Positions 56,601 to 64,000 of a stretch of 64,000 bases of DNA are shown piece by piece (the first letter of the stretch is position 1; every line of letters begins with the position of its first letter). Position numbers and translations under genes: made by a program. The stretch comes from Daphnia pulex. Lineage: Eukaryota > Arthropoda > Branchiopoda > Diplostraca > Daphniidae. The notes under the pieces were generated by a model that saw only the letters and a list, made by a program, of their open reading frames with translations, ran no database searches and was not told where the DNA came from. The stretch covers positions 930,001-994,000 of the forward strand of contig NC_060025.1 of assembly GCF_021134715.1 (NCBI RefSeq), given 5' to 3'.

Positions 56601-59600
56601 CGGGGCGGCCCCCTTTCACATCCACCACTAATACATACATAGAGAGAGAGTCTCTAGTCTGTGTGTGTGTGTGCAACTTGCGCTCAATTTCTGCAACACC
56701 TCAAAGAAGAAGAAGAAAAAAACCTTGCGCGTTCGGGACCCCCTAAAACGGGCATGACTGGGCGGGCCAGCTTGCCCCCCTTTTTTTTTCATTCTTTGAT
56801 TTTGTTACAAATCACAAGAAGAAGAAGAAGAAGCCCGTCAAAGGGACCAGACACCCAAGAAAAAAAAAGGTGTGGCCAGGGGGGGTTCAACCGACTTCCA
56901 GGAGGTGGTGCCCATAACAACAAGACAACTTAACTCGGTAAAAAAGAATTACGATTTTGTTGGGGAAATTTATAAATGAGACGCAACGAAACGGAAAGCT
57001 CAACAAGTTGATGGCCTTGTTACCTTGGAGATCCCAATCATCTCTCGCCGATATAAAAAAAGAAGAGCAGTGTGTACATAATACACAATTTATTTAAACT
57101 TAAAAAAGATTCAAACTCACCCGCCCTTTGCTGATGATGAAAAAGGTGTCACCTCGCGCTCCTTGCCGGATGATGTAGTCGCCTTGATTGTAGAAACACT
57201 AAAAGTTGAATTCAATTTAAAAACAAAAAAAATATCAGAATTATTTATCCATCAGAGTCCAATAAAATACACGGGCGTTAAGTTCTATCCGCTCACACAC
57301 AAAAAAAGATTCGACGATTTTTAATCTAAAACACAATAAGCTGGAAACAACAACGGCTACAACTTCGATACGGTTTCTCTTTGGCCAGCAGGTGGGGCCT
57401 GGTGGGGGTCATTGTTTGGCATTGCTAATGCGCTCCCTCCGTTCCGTTCCGTTTCTCCGTCGTAAAATATCGCGGGGCAATTGAGCGAGCGAGCGGGCCA
57501 AAGTCGAGCAACAGATCAAAAGCGGATCAATTACGATGCATTTATTCCAATCTTTTTTTTTCTCTTTTCTTTTTCTCTCTTTAACTGCTTCCTCCACTCG
57601 ACTTGTGCCAAAAAAATAAGAAAAAAGAATAAATTTTTTTCTTCTTTTTTCTTTTCCAACCGGCATAAATCACGCGGGAATAACACGAAAAAAATGGGCC
57701 CCCGTTTTTGGGGGGTTTTTCTCTCTATATACTTTTTTTTTTCGCCGGGAGTCATGACAGATGGGACGACAACAGCCGAACAAAAAAAAAAAATTCATGA
57801 ATAATAGATCTCGGCCCTTTTTGTTTTGTTTTTCTTCTTTTATTATTAGATAAGACTTAAAAACAAAAAACCAAAAAATGATTATGGATGAATTGCGTAC
57901 CTCATCGAGGACGTCGGCGATCTTGATGAGCGTCTCTTCTTGGAGATTCATAAACGTTGGCACACTGTGGGGGTGAAACAAAAGAATCACCGTTAATAAA
58001 AATACACACACACACACAAGAAAAAATGATTAGATGGAAGATGGAAGGAAAAAGCGGCGGCGCGTGAGCGTGACCCGGAGGTGTCGACGGGTCCCGATCG
58101 ATATCGAGGCGTCCCAAAAAAGAGCAACTCTCGTGGGGCCACAGCATCGGTAACGATCAATAACTGGCCCACACACCATCTTCTTCTTCTTTTTCTTTTC
58201 TCGACTTTCGTTATCGAATAAAACCACATCGCAGCAGATTCAGCCAGTGGAGAGTGTCCGTCTCGGGTTGTAAATTACCCGTGGCCGTTCCAGCCACACG
58301 ACGCTACTTCGTTCCAAGACCCCCCCAAATGGAATCAAGAAGGGAAAAAGGCATTTTTCAATTCCGATTTCTAAAGAGAAAAGAGCGAGAGAGAGAGAGA
58401 GCCAATCGCGAAATCTCTGGCCGGCCATGAATTTTTCGCAATTTTTTTTTAGTTTTGTTTTTTAAACGAATGGCGGGAAAACATCAGTTCTTGTCGTCTT
58501 TTTTTTTCGTCCGTTACGGTGCAGTTTGACGGTGCTGGGCACGTCCATCGGCCAAGCAAAAATGACCGAAAAAGTAGATTTCTGCTCGGTTCGAAGGGAT
58601 CCATCATCGCTCCTAATTTCCATCTTTCTTTCCTGACTTGTTTTGGTCCGTCGCCCGGCAGAGGAGGCGATTAAGAGTAGTAGAATGGCGAGTAAAGATG
58701 ATGCCAATTTCTTTCACGGGGGAGGGAAACAAGATAAATGACTAAACTTCAGCGACTACTGGAGGAACTGCACACACACAAAAATATACTCAAAGGATGG
58801 ACCTGCCCAACCTTTTGGCGATTGAGTCGTAGCGATCACACACACGCCAACAACAACAACGCAAAAAAGATATATTTTTTTTCCTTCTTCTTTTTCCTTT
58901 TCAAAATAAATAAAAATAAAATGGAAATAAATTAAAGAACCAGACGGGGGGTATCGACGGACACGTCGACCGCACAAAAATAGAAGAAAAAAAAACCTGT
59001 TCCAAACTCCATAAGGTTCGCCCCCGCTGTGTTCTTGTGTCTCTTAAAATTTTGCTCAAAAAAATTTTCTTTAAAAAAATAAAAATTGCCCAGTCAATCA
59101 TTTTGAATTTTTTGAAAAAAAAAAACTAATTTCGATATTTAAAAAACAAATTTTTGTTTCGTTTTTCCCGGTTCATCACGAAATTAGTGGCGAAAAAAGA
59201 AAAAAAATTTATAATTTTTTTTTTCTTTTTTTTGGGTAAGTATATATAATTCAGGGTTGGGCATTCGGCGCGGGCGGGCTGGATATATCTCCCAGGAGAA
59301 TACTTGGCACAGTCACTGAAAATTTTAGTTTTTCTTCTTTTTCCTTTTTTCTCTCTCTCTCTATGGATGATGTATAGGCACCCGGGGGCACCCCCATCAC
59401 CATCTTTTGCACATTGACTGGTTGTGGTGTACGTAATAATCTCAAATATTATACACACACACACACACAACAAAACAGGTGAAACGGCCGGACAACAAGG
59501 TTCGACGAGGGAGCTTCGAATATTAACAGAGTCTTTCATTCATCTGATCCGGGGGGGTGTTGTACCGGTTGGATAGATACCGTGTTTTATAGGTCTCAAT

Positions 59601-60399
59601 TTTGAAAAAGAAAAAAAAAAAGAGAAGAGAAAGAAAAAGGTTCTCATGAAAAAACATCTTTTTTTTTTCTGTGCGCTAGAGACTTGGGGGGTTCATCATT
59701 TTCTTCGCTTTATTTGGACGTGAACTGGACAATATTCTTTATAAGCTATATATAATAATACAGCTCTCTCTGCTGGCCCTTTTTTCTTCACGACTGTGTG
59801 GCACCTTAGATGGTCGTGAAACGAAAGCAAAAAAGAAAAAAAAAATGATCAAAGAAATAAAAATAAAAAAAAAAAAGAGAGAAAAATATTAAAGTCGCCG
59901 GTTGCGTGAGATGTTATGGATCGACGAGGAAAAAAAGATGAAAACTTTTGAGAGAGGGGGGGAATCCGCAATCCAGGGCGACACATTCCATTCCCAAGAA
60001 AAAAAAAAGAATTCCACAAAATTTTGACTTTTTCGGATATTTTTTAATTTAAATAAATGAGATCCCTTTTAAATTCCCTGACGAAAAACATTTTGTTTTT
60101 CTTCTTCCTACACGACAGAACGTAGAAAAAGATACGAGCTTGGCATGTTTAAACCCAAATCCGGTAGCTCCATCCTTGGTATATAGACGGAGGGGGGAAA
60201 AAAGAAAAAAGAAAGAAAAAAAGAGAAACAAATAAATTTGCATTTTACCTTTTGAGGAAGACGGTGTACTCGGCCTGTCGAATCAGCCCGGTCCGCATCA
60301 TGATCGTCTGGAAAACTTGACGCTCGATGGCCCACAATTTGCAGTCGATGGCCGCTGATGTCCGTCGTGATAATAACAATAACGTAGAAGGAAGAAAAG

Positions 60400-60430
<31 letters not shown>

Positions 60431-63275
60431 AAACAAATAAATAATAAAATAAATAAATAATATTCCTTTTTTAAAAAAATTAATAAATTAGAAACAAAAG
60501 AAAAGAAGAAAGAAAAGAAAAAAATGCATTCATCTAGTGTTGGCTGTTGACCATTTACATAGAAATGCGTGTGTGATAATATACTATTTCGTGAAGGGGA
60601 AAAGGAAATCCATAGAAATCAAACAAATAGAAAAACAAAAAAATCAATAAATAAACAAAAAAAATTATTATGATTATTATTATCATTATTTTTTACGTTT
60701 ATTTATTTCGGTTTTTTTCTTCGAATTTTTTTGCTTTTCTTTTCCTTGTTTATTTATTATTTTACCTTTAATGGTGGCCGTCCGTTTACAGTTGTAGAGG
60801 ATGGCCAACTCGCCCATGACTTTGCCCGGCGTCATGGTGCTGAGACAGTTGCCTTTTCTCGACACTTCCACCTTGCCCTCTGCAAATCAAACAAGAAAAA
60901 AAGGCCAAAAAAATTAATTTTTTCCAGTTTTTTTTTTTCACGAAAATTTGTCGGACATTTTCTTCTTTGTTCTCCCGACGATAAAAATAAAGAAAAAAAC
61001 CTTCCTCCTCACAAAATGTGGGTAAACTACGTCACATAAAAATCAAGAGTTTGGGAAGAAAACAAACAGAAAAAAAAAACAATTGGCGAGCGCAGTAAAT
61101 TACACGCGAAACGCGCGCGCACACACACACACGCCATTAAACAAGACAACGGGAGAAGAAGAAGAAGAAGAAGACGGAAAGAAAGAAAATATAACTAAAC
61201 ACAAAAAAAAACACATCGGGACCGCAAAGTTGACGGTCCGTAAATCACCCCAAAAGTCCCGAAAAAAGTTTTCCGATCTTTTTTTCTTTCTTCTCCAAAG
61301 CCGAGAGGGGGGTCGTTAAAATGGCAAATAAAAATTTGGTTGCACACACAAGATATCGACAACAACAACGCAAACACACACACAAAATAAATAAATATTA
61401 AATTATAGTATAAGCGACCCCCCCACCACCACCACCTTCTGGCCGAGTAAGATCTCCTAAATGAAAATGTGTGTGTGTTTTCTTGACTTAAGAAAACGGA
61501 CTATAAACTTGATCCGTCCAGCAGAATGATTATTATTCCTCTTTTCTTTCTTTCTTTATTTATTCTTTTTTTCAGTGCAGTTAAAGGAGAGGTAATGACC
61601 ACTTGGATCCTATCCCGTTTCTCTAGCTATTCCACCTCCCAACAAAATGATCCAAAGCATTTTTTCTTCTTTTTCTAAAAGGCTAAAATGAATAAATATA
61701 TATAATGCACACACACACACTCTGCTCTGCTCTCGCCGGTCCCTCTATTCACACAACAAAATGTTTTTTTCTCTCTCTCTTTTTTAACGACCGTCTCCAC
61801 AACATCGACCGCAACATCAAAAAAAAAAGAAAAAGTTGTCGCTCGATCCGTCCACGTCTCTCTTTGAAAAAAAAATAAAAATAAAAAGAGATTTTGTTAT
61901 TTTATTTTTATTTCAAGTTTGCACGACATCAATCTGAAATCGAAATCTCCAGATCGACAAGGTGAAAAAAAGAAATTTTTGGTTATTTTTGATGTTTTTA
62001 TAGATCCGGTTTTTTTATTTTAAAATTTAATTTCACAAATATTTTTCGTCTACGACTGTCAGGCAAGAAATATAATCAACTAGCCCCATCATTGCTCCCA
62101 CCGAAAAAAACATTTTTAGATGCAATTATTCCCGATCATCATTTCTTCATTTCCTCTACGAGAGACAACACCCAAAAAAAAAAGAAGAAAAGTTGTTGTT
62201 GTTGAGGAGGAGGAGGAGAGGAGAGAGGGCCGGCGGGAAGACGACAACCGTGCAAGGGAAGAAGAAGAATCGAGGGCGATCCGATGCCAAATAGGGGCAA
62301 CTCACGTTCCAACCTTAAAGGCTCTTTTTTTCTTCTTCTTCTTCTTCTTGACTCCAAAGGAGTGGAGCAACCAAACAAGAAATACAACAAAATACCTTCT
62401 TTTTGCACAACAACAACAACAACAACAACAACATCGGGCGGCGTTGGATATAATTTTTTTGTTTTTCTTCTATTCCCTCAAAAACTTTTTTTTTTACCGA
62501 CATCTAATTGACTCACGGATCGGGTTGAGCCGGTCAGAGCACAACAACAAAAAATAATAATAATAATAATAACTAAAATAAAATAAAGATAAGCCTTTTC
62601 TTTTTTTAAAAAATAAAAATCTAGTAGAAGGGGGGGTCCCGGCCCCTTTTCGGAGGAACACCTGATCATCATCACGTCGATGATAAACGACCAGGGCGGT
62701 CTCTCCATCTCTCTCTCTCTATCCGTAGTCGTTATATCGTTATATATAGTCTCGTGTGTGTGTGTGTGTGTGTGTAGATTATCTACATACGCATACACTT
62801 GATAATAAATTTTATAATAACCCCGGGAAACCAGCCATTTCGATATCCGGGCACGCGTTATGATTCACACTTGATTCACCTCTTTTTTCTTTTTGAACGA
62901 AATATATTTTTTTTAAGGATCGCGCCCTCTCAACGCCCACCGATCTCGCTCATTAATCTCAGCTGGGCGCTCAATTATTCATAAACCAAAAAAAAAAAAA
63001 CTAATCGTTTCTTCTTATTCGTTTTGATAAGAAATAAAATGCGCGCGATTTTTAAAAGATAAAAGATAAAAATGTAAAAAGAAAATTTTAGTTTTTGTGA
63101 TCACGCACCTTCCATGACGTACATGATGGAGCCGACGTCACCCTCTTTAATGATGAGGCTGCCGCGCTGGTAGTTGACTGGGTACATGCAGTCGACGATC
63201 TCACGGATCTGAGCCAATTCCAAATTCTTCATGAAATCGTTCTTCATTATCGCAGTTTTGATCAACTCCCGAGAT
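53616..63275 (-). CDS. PRKG1: cGMP-dependent protein kinase (PRKG1/foraging type), 3' part
   Basis: Twelve minus-strand exons join in phase: 63275-63109, 60879-60766, 60354-60249, 57964-57901, 57198-57121, 55807-55713, 55592-55446, 55345-55198, 55050-54709, 54601-54345, 54084-54022, 53781-53616 (581 residues to the stop). The Ser/Thr kinase is switched on by cGMP. Order: end of the regulatory head ([20 protein letters not shown]), first cyclic-nucleotide site ([16 protein letters not shown]), second site ([15 protein letters not shown], with the Thr typical of cGMP selectivity), glycine loop [11 protein letters not shown], Lys in [37 protein letters not shown], and C-terminus FNWEGL...SGWDVDF. 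It matches human PRKG1 almost throughout. The 5' exons (leucine zipper, autoinhibitory segment) lie beyond the right edge. Fly has two such kinases (for, Pkg21D), and which one is orthologous is not settled. Confidence 0.95.
59451..59469. repeat. AC microsatellite in a kinase intron
   Basis: About nine AC dinucleotides. It lies in the intron between the kinase exons at 60249 and 57964. Confidence 0.8.
60400..60424. repeat. AAAT microsatellite in a kinase intron
   Basis: About six AAAT units follow the exon at 60354 closely on the plus-strand map, inside the intron. Confidence 0.8.
62408..62432. repeat. CAA trinucleotide repeat in a kinase intron
   Basis: About eight CAA units. A CTT-type run lies 60-75 bp to the left (62330-62350). 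Both are inside the 2.2-kb intron between exons 63109 and 60879 and are non-coding. Confidence 0.8.
62753..62775. repeat. GT microsatellite in a kinase intron
   Basis: About eleven GT units within the same 2.2-kb intron. Confidence 0.8.
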
Positions 63276-64000
63276 CTGTACAAGAATAAAAAAGAAACAA
63301 AATTTAATTAAAATATTTTCACAAACTTTTCATCACGTTTAACAATCAACAAGAAAATAACGGGCATTTTTTCAAGAGGAAGAAAGAAAGAAAAAGGTGA
63401 AGCCTCATTAAATCCAAATTCGGTCGTCATCGTCAATCAGTGTCTTCCAGCGTGTTGAACGAAAAAAGAATAAAATAAAATAAAATAAAAAACTTCAACC
63501 AAATCTTTCTCTTTTTTTCGCGTTCAACGGACACTTCTTTTTTTGTTGTTGTTGTTGAAATTTTATTATTTCATTGAATCAAATTAAAAAAGAAAAGAAA
63601 AAAAAAGCTTCCCCTTGTGCATGCAGACCATCGAAGAAGAAAATCGAAACCCAAAAATATTCAGCTGGAAAAAAAAATCGAATAAAAACTTTCACGAAAG
63701 AAAGAAAGAAAATAAAGAGCGTGTACATCATATTCAAATGAACGAGCCCGCTTCAAGCGGCGGCGGCGGCACCAATCAAAAGCTTCTTCTTTGGCGCTGA
63801 TTTACGGCCGTTTCTACTACACTACACACGAGCTAATGTCGCCCGGCTAAACAAAACAACAAGTCCAATTCGCCCCCGAGAAGAAATGGAAGAAAAACCC
63901 GTTGATTGCCCAGCCCAGAGCTCCTCTTGTCTATATAAAAAAAAAGGAGAACTTTTTTCTCGGCGTAATAGTAGCAGTCACCTTCGAGGTATAATAACCC
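63276..64000 (-). other. Intron of the kinase gene running off the window
   Basis: Begins at the acceptor TGTACAG before the exon at 63275 and shows no further kinase exon to the edge. A/T-rich with short homopolymers. Confidence 0.6.

Noticed and set aside
57385-57402. CTCF-like CCAGCAGGTGGGGCC site in a kinase intron
   Set aside because: Single short match in a low-complexity intron, expected by chance without binding data.
1-64000. CRISPR arrays, bacterial operons, insertion sequences
   Set aside because: None seen. Introns, TATA/initiator promoters and gene families are those of an arthropod nuclear genome.

Overview
The window looks like nuclear DNA of a crustacean, most likely a Daphnia-type water flea. 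This is inferred from gene content: Rebers-Riddiford cuticle proteins, GH18 chitinases with peritrophin-type (CBM14) tails, CCHamide-type neuropeptide receptors, very short introns (mostly 60-110 bp) with GT-AG borders, and arthropod core promoters (TATA box about 30-35 bp before a TCAGTT initiator). No database search was possible, so the species is not proven.

Positions 1-31,000 form a cuticle/chitin cluster: a small secreted CBM14-plus-collagen protein (3194-4242, minus), two RR cuticle proteins in tandem (6178-6718 and 8118-containing gene 7858-8405, plus), a head-to-head pair of nearly identical chitinases (10390-12131 minus; 15793-17734 plus) with a gene remnant between them, a head-to-head pair of Ala/Pro/Tyr-rich RR cuticle proteins (18101-18901 minus; 19584-20346 plus), a three-unit tandem repeat of an unknown coding motif (23701-24205), two decayed copies of a Tyr-rich YYT-repeat gene (24359-26235), and a head-to-head pair of PPAY-repeat secreted proteins, one broken (28974-29236 minus) and one intact (30260-30658 plus). 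Most genes here would act outside the cell, building, binding or degrading chitin in exoskeleton or gut lining.

Positions 31,346-33,426 (minus) hold a divergent TBL1-like WD40 protein. Positions 35,107-47,271 hold four class A GPCR genes: three paralogues of the CCHamide/bombesin receptor family with the same five-exon layout (35107-37134 plus; 42374-43927 minus; 45465-47271 minus) and one unrelated orphan receptor (38333-39666 minus).

Positions 53,616-63,275 (minus) carry the twelve 3'-most coding exons of a cGMP-dependent protein kinase (PRKG1/foraging type); its 5' end lies beyond the right edge. The region from about 47,300 to the end is rich in homopolymer runs and microsatellites.

Three diverged copies of a 1.35-1.55 kb unclassified dispersed repeat lie at about 8575-10130 (+), 20640-22005 (-) and 40240-41700 (+). 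A recurring theme is inverted, head-to-head duplication of secreted-protein genes.
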